Positions 48,900 to 61,200 of a DNA stretch of 64,000 nt are shown here, piece after piece. Made by a program: the position numbers and the translations under genes. The notes beneath the pieces are model-generated. The model was given only the letters and a program-made list of their open reading frames with translations, ran no database searches and was not told where the DNA came from. Positions within the stretch are counted from its first letter, which is position 1; every line of letters begins with the position of its first letter. The DNA is from Rotaria macrura (lineage: Eukaryota > Rotifera > Eurotatoria > Philodinida > Philodinidae), in NCBI GenBank assembly GCA_900239685.1, contig OENT01000466.1:5065-69064 (forward strand), given 5' to 3'.

Positions 48900-51047
48900 A
48901 TGTCGTTTGGAATATCTGAAAAACAAGTTCTATATGATAATCCATGTGCACCAATCGTCAAATTTACTCATTCAAACAAAATGGACGAAGAAGATATAAA
49001 TAATGATACCGTATTTACTAATCTAAATACTGATACTCTATTATATACTAGTCTCGGTTAGTAGAATATTATTTAATTGAAAGCAAAATTGAATACATAG
49101 TTTGGTTATTTTGCATAAAAATTTTGTCTATTTGATTCTCCATAGAACATTCATTCAAAACATTTTCACTTGAAGATCTTGTGCAATCATTTGATAGTAC
49201 AATAAACATGTGCTTTTCTAATCAAGAAATAATTAAATCAGAACAACAATTGACACCTATAATGCAAACAACAGATCTAGTATCAACATCTCAGTATGTT
49301 TTTCATTTTTCTATATATTATTTGATAACATATACATTATGGTACTTTAGTACATGGTCAGATTTAATTGAAAATCTTCATGCATCTCTTCGTCATGATT
49401 TAAAATTACCGGAAATCGCCAGAAATTGTCATACAGCAATGAATAAGATGGATAAGAAAACACTTTCTGATGAAGAATTTATATCAATTGATGATTTAAG
49501 TGAAAATGAAGAAGAAGAACTACGTGAACAATTAGATATGCATTCAATTATTGTTGCATCAAATAATTTTCATCATGAACCATTTCTTACAGCTGAACAA
49601 GTTATTAGTGAAATTGATTATATGCTACAAGATATGACGCCTGATTCAGGCTTTGGCGATGATTTAAATATAACATGTATAAAAGATAATGAATTTTATT
49701 TAAAAAATCAATCGATTTATACGTTAAATGAATTGTACGATGAATTGAATACATCAATTAAAAATTTATCAAGCATACTTGTAAAAGAATTAGATATACG
49801 AGATGAACTTGATTATGAAAAAGAAACGAAAAATACATTTATATCACTTGTACTTAGCATTCAAGTAGGATAATTAATCATGTTTCTTTTTTTCTCTTCT
49901 TTGTCATTTTAGAAACGTATGTTTCTTTCTATTGCAGAATAAACGTAGAAATTATCAAAATGATAAACGTCAAAAACGTCAGTCTATTGTTGGAAATAGC
50001 AATTATATTGAACCGGGAACGGTAAATTTTTATGTTTCAATATAATCGGAAAACATTCATTTATTATTGCCTCTAGCAGATACGATTAATATGAATGTCC
50101 GAGACTATTGCATTATTAGTAACCACTGTCTCTATTGGGATTTCTTCTTTTCTAGTGAGAGATGAAATGCGTTATATGAATATTTATTATTGTATAGATA
50201 GATGAACTGCTAAACAAACTATTTTTTTTCCTTCTCCTTTCTCTTTACCACTCGTTTTTTGCTATGTCTATTCAACTGTCTAGCGTTATTGTTAATTAGA
50301 TAAGCCATAGATAGAATACAAAGTGGAAGAAAAGAAAAGGAGGTCATGTTGCTTGCAAAGAATGTTTTAATTATGGAACAATTCTGCCTCATCGGAAATA
50401 AAAAAAAGACAAAAAATTAAATAAGAATGATGAAGTATTATTTTCATTGCTTCGTATCTTTGACTAGGATATTATTGAGAACACATTTGCATGACATTAT
50501 TATATTGTCTATCGATGACAACATACACAGAGTTTATAAAGTCTGTATTCATAACTAAAGAAACAAAAATCTAGTAGATTTTGACAGTATTAAGATATAC
50601 AATGAGATGACAGAGATGAAAACATGCTGAAATATCCATGTTCCTTTTTTTTTATCTATAGCATAAAATCATTGATAAACTGATAGGAGAATTTTCGGAT
50701 TATCTGCATCATCAGAGGATAACAAGATAGGTGGTTGATTGAAAGACAAATCAATCTATCAACTTTCTTGTCTCTTTTCAATTTCGAATAAAAAAGGAAA
50801 AAAAAATTTTTTTTTAGTATTTAACAACCGTCATACCATTTGATCGTGATCATCCAAAATATTTATCCGTTGAATATTTAGAAAATCTAAATAAAAGTTA
50901 GTCATCAGAAATTTTAATGTTTTTTGAATTATTTCACGCATATACATATGTATATATATTGTAGTTCTTCATGCAATAGATGACGATAGTGCTCAAGTAA
51001 CAGAATTATTAACAAATTATATTCTCAAAGTTCTATGTTCTTGTTAA
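48900..51047 (+). CDS. FEZ/UNC-76 (fasciculation and elongation protein zeta) homologue, five exons
   Basis: Exons 48900-49056, 49146-49864, 49938-50021, 50818-50896 and 50965-51047 join to 373 residues (human FEZ1 has 392). Diagnostic segments: FKTFSLEDLVQSFD (about 56-69), an acidic stretch SIDDLSENEEEEL, TPDSGFGDDL, a predicted coiled coil around LNELYDELNTSIKNLSSILV, a basic KRRNYQNDKRQKRQS block, and the highly conserved tail YLTTVIPFD, then KILHAIDDDS and LTNYILKVLC. FEZ proteins are kinesin-1 adaptors for axonal transport and outgrowth, binding KLC/KHC and cargo such as synaptic vesicles. All splice phases agree. Intron 3 is 796 bp; the others are 70-90 bp. TMEM223-like follows 394 bp downstream on the same strand. 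Confidence 0.94.
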
Positions 51048-51441
51048 TATGAAAACAAAGAAAACACAAATCGAATTATATTCTTTTGTTCTAGTCATGT
51101 GTAATAATCAGTGTTCTTTTTCTTCGCTTTCTATCTTTTTTTTCTATGTGCTTCTGTATTTTAAAGTTTTGTTCTGTATCTATTGAATTCCAAAGATTGA
51201 CATAATCGAACTATTTAGACCAGTTTGCATTTAAAATCCAACACTTTGTTTTGATGTTTAATCTAGTCGTCTATTCGGTTAGACTGATAAATGAGTCGTC
51301 ATTGTACATACATACATATCTGCATTTTATTTGAACCATATTATTAAATTTGTCTTCTATTGTCTGTTCAGTTTTTATTTGAATGAATAATAATAATTTA
51401 AAAAGAAAATAATACAAATACTTTAACTTGTAGAAATAAGT

Positions 51442-52118
51442 ATGATTCTACTTCGTTGTATTCTTTGTCCAGCATGGCGTCGTATTGGACAAACATTAAT
51501 AAAACCCATAATTCGAAATGAAACATCAACAACAAATTTCTCAAATATACAAAAATCTCTTTCGAAAAATATACTCGTTTTTGAATATAAAGATCGATCT
51601 TTACCATTGTTAGCTGCTATTGGTTTAATTCAATTTATTACACTTGATTTTGTTGCTTATTGGAGTTTTTACTTATTCGGAACGGTTACAGCTAAACCAG
51701 AAAATTTAACATCAGAATCAACAATCATGGAACGAGCAGCAACTATTGTACCAACAAATAGATTTCGATATACAACAAATATTGTTATTGTTTTACTAAG
51801 TAAGTCTATTAAGGAAAAGAAGTTAACGACAAGTAAAAAGCAATGGATGACATTTTTTTAATGTTATATGGATCAACGAATTACATCGAAACAACATGGA
51901 AAAAAATTATGTGTTTATGATAGATAGACATAAGATTTTGTTTATTACGATAACAGTCTGATATATAACAGAATATAGTAAATTGGTATAGAATCTTATT
52001 CTACTGGGATCATAGAAGTTTTTCTTTTATAGTAGCCATAATTCGTTAGAAAAATCATGCCTTCAACATAATATGATTTATCTAAACTAGGAAGAAACAA
52101 AATTAATATCCAAATCTA

Positions 52119-52150
<32 letters not shown>

Positions 52151-52499
52151 ATGACAATAAAAATCTTAGACAGAAAAATATTTCTTTGTATTTATTATCA
52201 ATTAAGGTGGTGCTATATTTGGTGCATGTATTATCTATCCAGCTCGATGTATACGTCGTCTATATCTACTCAAGGATGGATCGTCTGTTGGCGTTGTTAC
52301 ATATGGTTTATGGCCAAGTGCACGAAAGTTTACTGTTCCATTAGAATATGTTTCATCAGAAATGAGTTTACATGGTTCAGGTATATTTCATAAAATCAAA
52401 GTTCGAGATCGATGGTTATCACATCTTGTCAATCGACGTGAGGGAACATTCTATAATAAATCCATTTATGAAACTGTGATTGCCTTAAAACGCTTTTAA
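51442..52499 (+). CDS. TMEM223-like mitochondrial inner-membrane protein, two exons
   Basis: Exons 51442-51799 and 52207-52499 (intron 407 bp, GTAAGT...AAG) give 216 residues; human TMEM223 has about 200. The N-terminal 45 residues are rich in Arg/Ser/Thr and lack acidic residues at first, consistent with mitochondrial import. VFEYKDRSLPLLAAIGLIQF opens the first helix (about 56-80). A second helix spans about 108-131 (NIVIVLLSGAIFGACIIY). The matrix-side C-terminal part has RRLYLLKDG, VGVVTYG, FTVPLEYVS and DRW..HLV..REGTFYNKSI, in the order typical of TMEM223 (KVKGR...Y....GTF.N). The family assists early cytochrome c oxidase (MTCO1) biogenesis. AATAAA follows at 52575. Confidence 0.82.
52121..52150. 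repeat. (TC)n(TA)n microsatellite in the TMEM223-like intron
   Basis: A pure dinucleotide tract about 55 bases before the acceptor AAG at 52206. Confidence 0.8.
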
Positions 52500-52574
52500 A
52501 AAACTTGTTGTCCTGTTTCTGTTTCTTTTTTTAATATGTTTGTTGTTTACCTTTGGCTCTTTTTTTTTGTATGA

Positions 52575-52580
52575 AATAAA
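52575..52580 (+). terminator. Polyadenylation signal of the TMEM223-like gene
   Basis: AATAAA about 75 bases after the stop codon. Confidence 0.6.
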
Positions 52581-55286
52581 TACATCATATGTAGGAAAAA
52601 TTCCTTAGAACTGTTCATCTGCAGCTATTCATTAAATCTGACGGATGATGTATTCGATCCATAAATAAACATGTATTCATTCATATGATAAGATACGGAA
52701 AATAAATATAGAATTACAATGATCAGAATTAAGTCCATAGTTCGAACATTAAAGTGACAAAGAAAAACCTTGTCTGTATTATCTGATCTTCATCAGATGT
52801 CAATCTGTCATTAATAAAGAAAAACTATCTTTTTGTCAGATTATCATAGCAGTTTTTATCAAAGAATTGTTTTAACGATTATTATGACTACAATAAATCA
52901 TAGATTCTTTTTTTTTTGTTGCCATCAACATCATTGTTAAAATGATTCTTTCTCGAATTCATTATGTTTTGTTAATTTGTTATGTTATATTTCATAGTTA
53001 ACGATGAAAAATTCCTTTGATTATGAAAGATTATCTTATGCATACCACTGATTTGTAAGTTTCTTTCGTATTCAGAAATTCATAATATATAATTGTAAGC
53101 ATAGTAGACAGTAGGTAATATAGTATAAACATAATTCGATGACACACAGTTGTTCTTGATGTTGTTGTTTTCGAAGCGACATTCTCATGTTTAGAATGAT
53201 CGATTACCTAATAAGTATTGCTATCATTTGTACGAAGAAATCATGTAGCCTGTCAACGACAACACCCAATACAAAGAAGAAAAAAAAATCCCAAAGATTA
53301 GCTCCATAAGGTCAACGTACGATGACATCCATGTTTTATGACATATAGAAAACCTCACATAGTAAAGAAAAACATAAAAATTAGGTATATTTCTCTCAGG
53401 AGTGTAGAAAAAAAGAAAGGAAAATAAGAGTCAATATTTTTGTTTTGCTTTCCATTATTGATATTGGGATGTTGCCTACTTATTCTGACGATCATGATCT
53501 TTATGTTTGCTTCTCTTTTTTCCTATTTTTTCTCTATAAATTGACATGCTAACTGGCCTTTTTCTTCTTCATCAAGAAAACTTCCTTTGTTCGTCATCAT
53601 CATTGTCTTGATTGTCTCAGCTACATTATAGCCAACGTAAATAGCATCAAACGAATCATCACGTATGAAGTTGATGTTTGTTATTTTCTAGTTTTCTTCC
53701 CATTTCTCTTCTGTCTAGAAGCGACATTTTCTATCTATTGACGATATTGTCATATTGTCTTTATCGTCCTACGGATGAAGGCAACGTTAGTGTACAGCTA
53801 GAGTTTTGCCTATATACTAGTACGACCATCAGTGGTAGACGCCTACATTTGTAGAATATGTGTGACGAGAAAACACTAAGCATAGAACGTATATATTTCT
53901 ATGTGTTGTGCTTATAGAAGAAGGTTTACATCGTCGGTTTTCTTGTCTAGAAAAAAATAAATAAATAGGAATTCCATTGTTCTAATAAGATGTTTTTTGC
54001 ATCAGTCGAACGACCTTTTTCAACAAGGTTTGTTAATTATCTCTCGTTTTATACATACATATACGCATATATACATATATATATATATAAATATCTATGT
54101 GTATGTGTGCATAGAGATGGATAGATATATAGATAGATAGATATATAAATACATGTATACTATGAAAATGAATCGGATAAAGATTGAGATCGGCATGTAA
54201 GTGAAGATTTTGATAAATAGAAAGAAAAGTTTCGTTCTCTCTTTTTAAATTGTTTAATCACGATTGATGGATAAATTTAACGATAGTGTTCATCCTCATA
54301 TCAATTAAAGACCTTTAATATCTTATTCGTGATTTTCTACGTCTAGGGACGATTAGCATTCTTTCTTCTCTTTCGTCATTGTAGTTGTCGATCATATTGG
54401 ACGGCTTATCGCAATCCATTTACTTATCTTTTTAGCTCGTTTTCTGTCCATATAGAATGATTGCAATATGTATTCATGTCTTCTGTCTCTCATTTTCTTG
54501 TTGTTAGCAATGGGCGTGATGCTGATTTGCCTCTTCTCCTTTTTTTTTCTATCTATTGCTATATCTTTTAGTTGTTGTTGTTGTTGTTATCGTGTCAATT
54601 GTCTTTTTATAGTTGTTCTCTTGATTTTTAGGGAGGACCTTTCATTTCTTTCTATTCTTGTGCCTCTTTTCGCCACCCTACCGTTAGTTACAAACATACA
54701 TTTTAGTTGTCTACCGCTGTCTTACAATTATCCATCAATAGACAATATTGTGTTGTTCTTTTTCTAGCAGAGCGATCCGAGAAGAGAACAAGAAAACGAA
54801 GAAGGAGAACATGCCAGAATGTGCAACAGATATCTTGTATAAAAGAAGACGACGGCTAAGAAGAAGAAGAAGAAAAGATAGAAGAGAACTTTTGTCATAA
54901 TGTCTCGCTCTTTTACTTGATATTAGATTGTACCATCCGAATATCGTTCGTCTTCGTCTTCTTCTTCTCATTCGGCTTCTGTGGTAGATAGGAAATGTTA
55001 GATGATCAACACCGATTTGTGCAAATACAGGAAAGGACATATTTTTCTACCGCACACAATAGTACATGGTTTTCTTCGTCTTGTTCTCCTTTTTCTCTTC
55101 TTCTCTCTTGTTGCTAAGCTTGTCTTCGACCATCTATAATCTTTTTTATGATTATTTCTTTTGATACTTTTTCTACATATAGACATACATATAACTGAAA
55201 ATGGATGGATAATATCTCGTCTCTTTATTTTTTTATTGTTAAGATAGATAAATAGCTAGTAAATCGACCGATTGACGAAAAACGCC
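52581..55286. other. Region upstream of twitchin; promoter/5' UTR expected
   Basis: 2.7 kb without a recognisable coding exon. From 53.4 kb on the sequence becomes rich in pyrimidine tracts. A long TA/GATA/CATA microsatellite lies at 54049-54152. Open frames at 54468-54767 and 54735-55040 are low-complexity Phe/Leu/Cys or Arg runs. It likely holds the muscle promoter and non-coding 5' exons. Confidence 0.45.
54049..54152. repeat. Compound TA / TATG / GATA microsatellite
   Basis: About 100 bp of mixed TACATA, TATATA, TGTGTA and GATAGATA repeats upstream of twitchin. Confidence 0.8.
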
Positions 55287-58200
55287 ATGGCAGCTAGTGC
55301 GCCTCGGTTTACTAAGCCGCCAGCCATTCGACAAGCACCCGATGATCCAACACGTCTCTTTTTCGACTGTCAAGTTCAAGGAACACCCAAGCCTGAAATC
55401 ACTTGGTTTCAAAATGATGCTAAGCTTTCAGCAACATCAACAAAACATAAACAATCCATAACAGCCGCAAGTGGAAATAACTTTGATGTTCAACTCGAAA
55501 TCAATAATCTTGGTCCAAGCGATTCTGGAACGTATAAAATTCTTGTTAAAAATAAAGCTGGAGAAATAACAGCTAATCTTACTCTTAATTTTTCAAATGA
55601 AGATGCAGAACCGCCAGCCTCAGCGTAAATTGATAGTTTTTTATTTTTGCTTTTTGTTTTCTATTCATTCATATCGATCTATTGAAAAATACTATTTAGT
55701 TCGGGTGAAGGTACGGCACCAACATTTATTCAAAAACCAATCATTAAACAAGAAAATGATGGTAAACGTTTAAAATTTGAATGTAAAATTTCTGCCGATC
55801 CTAAACCCGACGTATTCTGGTCACGTGATGATCTTCCAATACAAGATTCAGGCCGTTACTTAATCTATTGTGATCCATTACCAAATAATACATACGTTGT
55901 TTGTCTTGAAATCGATGAGGTTAACTCAACTGATGCTGGAAAATATAAAGTTTCAGCAAAAAATAAACTAGGCGAAAGCAATGCACACATTCAATTGAAT
56001 CTCGATAGTAAGTTATAGTTTGATCGTTTTAAAAAAAAACAAGATTATTTCGAGAAGAAGAAACAGATGAAAAAAGTATAATATTTTCGATTTATGAATC
56101 TTGAACAGACAAAACCTAGTTCTGAAGGTGGATTTTTCTCTAATTTCGAGTGGACGAACATCTGTTTGTTGAGTGCATAGACATTATACAATATGGTGGT
56201 AAAGAACCATAAACTGCGAGAAAATGCATGCCTATTGCCAATTCGTTTGGCCCTCATGCTGAATGAAGAACTAATGTAATTAATATACATTTATGTATTA
56301 TTCTCGAATAATTATTATTTAGATCAAGATCAAGGAAATACCGGTGGTCGTCCAGCATTTACTCAGGCACCACGCGTCCGTATGTTTGAAGAATCAATAC
56401 TATTAGAAGGTCAATGTGTAGCCGATCCAGTCCCAAGTTTTACATGGACACTCGATGGAAAAGCTCTTAGTACTGGAGCCAAATATAAACAAGGAATCAT
56501 ATCCGAAGGAACGACACATAAGATTTTTCTTGAAATATATCAAGTCACTAAAAATGATTCTGGTACATATAAATTAACAGCTAGAAATGTGAAAGGTGAC
56601 GGTTCAGCTAATATACAATTGAATATTGAAGGAATCGATTTCAAGTTAGTTGAAGAAAATATTTGCCTGTTTTTCTTTATTTTTTTCAATGCAATCTTAA
56701 TTTGATATGCATGATGTTCTTTTTCTTTGTTTGTATCAGAATGATAGATGGTATTGCACCATCATTCATTAGTATACCATCACTTAAACAAGATACAAAG
56801 ATAGCTTTAGTTCAATTTGATATTGCTGCCGATCCAACACCATCGCTCGTTTGGTCGAAAGATGGAAAAGAATTACTTAATGTTGACAAAATCGTTACAC
56901 GTCTCGCTTCAGCCGGAGCTAATAAATATACAGTTTCACTTGAAATTAAGGTTCGATAATCTTGATTTTTCTTTTTTATCATCAAAACTAACAATATTTC
57001 TTTAATTCTATAGAATTTAGTTGCGTCCGATAGTGGTGTTTACAAATGTACCATTTCAAATGAACTTGGTACAGCTGTTGCTAATATCGTTATTAAAGTT
57101 GTTGGTCAGTTAGAAATGATTTCATAGATAAGATTTGATTATTTGTTTCGTTTTTAATAGGTGAAAAAGCTAATTTAGAACAATTAGATAAAATAGCACC
57201 AGCTTTTGAAAAACCTAAAATAACGAAAGATGAAAAACAAAAATCAGTTAAAATCGAATGCCGTTGTAAAGGAAAGCCAGAGCCAAAGATTACATGGAAA
57301 AAAGAGAAAACGGAATTGAAAGATACACCTAATAAATACAAAATAACAAAAGCCAAAGAAGCTAATGATACATATGTATTTATACTTGAAATCTTAGTAA
57401 GTAATCGTTTTTATTTTCTAAACATATATGCACAGTCCGATTCAAAAAGATCTCTACATTTTGCAATCTTGTCAGATTGACTCGTAGGTTCTAGTAGAGA
57501 CATACCATGTCGTTTTGAAATATATGCCTTCAGATTATATGGTTATTCTAGATTAAAGATTTCAGTGAGTGCTAACGATTAGATTCCTAGTTAATGAAAT
57601 CATAAATTTAGATAATTATATAGAAAGATATGAGCCATTTTCAAATGACAGAAACGATTTGATTTTGTTGTTGTTATTGTTCATATATGTAGAATGTTGC
57701 TGCGACTGATTCCGGCATTTATAAAATCTTGGCTAAAAATGATGGTGGTGATTCTCAAGCATTAGTTAATTTGATTGTCGATGGTGAACAGGAACAACCG
57801 TAAATATGATTAATATTCACACTGATTGATTGATTGATTGATTGATTAAGAACTAATTATAAATTTTCCTTTTGTTTCTCAAATCTACAGGAAAGATGAA
57901 GAGAAAAAACCTAAACCAAAAGAAGCAAATAGTAATAAAATGAGTGCACCCGTCTTTACTGACAAACCAAAAGATGTGGTATGTATTCTATTGAATTAAC
58001 ATGTTTCAGTATACAACGATTATCGTACTTCTAGAATGCTACTGATGGTGATAAAGTACTCATTTCATGTAAAGTAACTGGTTCACCTGTACCTGAAATC
58101 ACATGGTTTTTCAACAAAAAAGAAGTTAAACCATCAACTGTAAGTATAATTTTGTTATTAAATTAATCGATGTTAAAAACTCAAGGGCATAAAGTTTTAC

Positions 58201-61200
58201 CCACCAACCCTAGACTCGCTATGTGTTACAAATAGAGCGCTATTTTTGGCATCTTTCTGTGTTGAAAACACGCTGTGCTCGTACCATTCCCGCCCCCCTC
58301 CCCTTCCCCCACTGCATCCTCCGCTGTTTTACGTCTCTGATAACAGATGAATGCAATGTAGAAAATAAGGTGATTTTAGTGATTTTTAACGAAAAAGACG
58401 ACGGTTCAATAAATCATGGTAACATTGAAGAGTTGTTACGTATCGAAGAATCTTTATTCTATGTTCTTTATTCAGTTAAGTAGAGCCTAGACAGAACTGT
58501 TTTTTTGGAACTAATCAAATCTAAATGTAGCCTTTTCTTGAATAACTATAAAAACCAACAATGACATGCTAAAAGTTGAGTTGTTGACAGATGATTTCCT
58601 AAGAAATCTAATTGGTCAACAGAATTATTCGCCTAACCAATCTAATTTGAGTAATGATTTTTTTTCTACTGTCGTTTTTCGTGGCATTACAAGAGTACTC
58701 CTATGTACATCAATCGTTGGCAATAATACTCTAGTTTGCCCTTATGATAGTAAATCAAGCGCTTACTAAAATCTAATTGGCTAGTAGAAAACTTATCTGC
58801 GAATAATACTGCTACAGAAAACGTTCTCAACTATGACAAGGGCAAAGAATACTAGTGCTGCGAAAACCGATTGTAATGATCTCGAATCATAGTGTTCAAT
58901 GAATTACGTAGATTCTTATTTCAGTTTGACAAACATAAATTGTATTTAGAAGAGTATCAATTATTTTTCGAATGATTAATGATGCTTGATGCGAGAAGGT
59001 TGAATCCAAAAAAACTTATACATACATTATCATGTATTTCTCTTCTAGGAATACGCACAAAACTATGATGGTACAACAGCTAAATTAACAATATCTGATG
59101 CTTATGTGGATGACAGTGGTGAATGGTTATGTGAAGCATGGAATGAAGCTGGCGAAGCTACACAAAGTGTTCGCGTTACCATTAAAGGTACGATCATCAA
59201 TATAATAATTATATTTATCATCGTATAATGCTCAAGTTTTTATTTTCGTATAGAGAAAAAAGGTAAAGCTAAACGTATTAAAAAGCCACAACCCAAAACA
59301 GCCCCTAAGAAAGATGAAGAACCAAGTAAGAAAGATCAACGAAAACAAGCACTTCAACAACAAAAAGTTCAAGAAGCTGGTACGATTGGCGATTTATTCA
59401 ACAAATTAAGATTGAATCATTTTTCTTTTGTTTTCAATTCTTTCTACAGCACCAGTAGTAATTGAAACGCCACCTGTAGTAATTGAAACACCACCTGCAA
59501 TTTCTACTCCTGATGAAGAGGATCGTCGTGTACCTGCCATACAAAGTATGAAAGAAAGCATTCTATTTCATAATCCATCTAAAACAACATATAAATCATT
59601 CTAGCCGATGAATCTGGATATGAAGAAGAAGGTCCTCGTCGTGCCAAACCAACTGTAGATAAGCCAACTGATAAACCCAAACGTATATCACAAGCTAAAC
59701 TTGATGTTATATCTGAAAATGCATCAAGTAAGTTCAATCTATGAAAATCAAAGAAAATAGAATATCATTAATCGTATCCTACATGAATAAATTACACAGG
59801 TATAACAAAACCACGTGAGCGTAAAATACGTGATCCACTTGAAATACATACAGAGTCACTTGCACCTATATTTCTTGAAAAACCTGAAAATACAACTGTA
59901 AAAGATGGTAATTAAATTAGTCATAGTTATTATTAGATTAGTTCTTGCTAATTTTAAATCGAAATTAACAAATTTATCCTCATATATACATATACAGGAG
60001 AATCAGCATTTGTTGAAGTTGTTGTTGATGGAAATCCATTTCCAAAAGTTACGTGGTTTAAAGGAAAAGTTGAAATAGTTGAGGGTGTTAAATATAAAAT
60101 GCTACTTGATACAACAACTGGCATAGCTACATTACTTCTATCGAAATGTCGTCAAAAAGATGAATCACCATATGGTATTACAATACATAATCAACACGGT
60201 GAAGTTCATGCTGAATTTCATCTTTATGTTAAAGGTATAAGAGTTTAATAGAATAGATTATTATATATAAACATTATATATATATGCATTACAGGAAAAG
60301 ACAGTGCAGCAGATTTTCGTGATATACTTAAACATAAGGAAAATCAAAAGAAAAAACTTGAAGAAGAAGAAAGAGAAAGAATTAATTTAAAACACGTTTG
60401 TAAATATAAAAATGAATATAAAATAGAAATAGTTAGATATTACATAGATATAATTAGATTTGAATAGTTAGTTTTCGCATGATGTTTTAATATTATTTTG
60501 CAATTCACATTTTATTATTTCGCTTGTTTCTTATTATTTAAGCTCCACAAATTCGTACTGATCAACCTGAAGAGGTAATGTATCAATAGAACATAATTTT
60601 GGCTATAAACTTAGTTAGAGATTTTCAAAAAAAAAAAGAACGAACAGCACTCAGCAATTTTGTGGTGATTTATTAAATTAGTATCAGAAGTATCAGTGTA
60701 GTTTTGATTATTATGAGTTCATTTTTCTATTTTGTGTTGATGTGCATATCTATCTCTCAGACGGGTGGTGATGAAGGTGGATCCGGTTCACGTCGTTCAA
60801 GTATAATGGATGATCGACGCCCGTCACTACGTCGTGTTGATCAAGAAAATTTGCTTAAAGTTAGACGCGATTCTAAATCGCGTCGACCATCATTAGCTGA
60901 TGTTATACCTGATTGGCCAGCTTTACATAAAGTTAAACGAGCTGAAAAGGTGAACAATATATACATATATATATATGCTTATGGAATTATTATACACACA
61001 TACATATAACAATTTACAACATATAAAATTGCTTCTGGGAATGGTCACAGATCAATCATCATAATCATCGTCTATTTAAATGCATGAATATTTGCAACAT
61101 CTATGGATTGTTTTTATTTGTGTTTGCATTTTATTATGCATGAGCATGTAAAAAAAAATTAATTAAAAACGAATATTTTGTTCTTTTCCAATTAAAAGTA

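Noticed and set aside
54468..55186. Overlapping ORFs with Cys, Leu or Arg runs
   Set aside because: They arise from simple repeats (TTG and CTT tracts) upstream of twitchin.
58223..58483. 86-codon ORF in twitchin intron 9
   Set aside because: Non-ATG start, inside an intron defined by consistent phases; only the composition is odd, reported as a C-rich patch.
60396..60401. GTTTGT donor for twitchin exon 16 joined to the micro-exon
   Set aside because: It puts the micro-exon and the next exon out of frame; the GTAAAT donor four bases later restores the frame.
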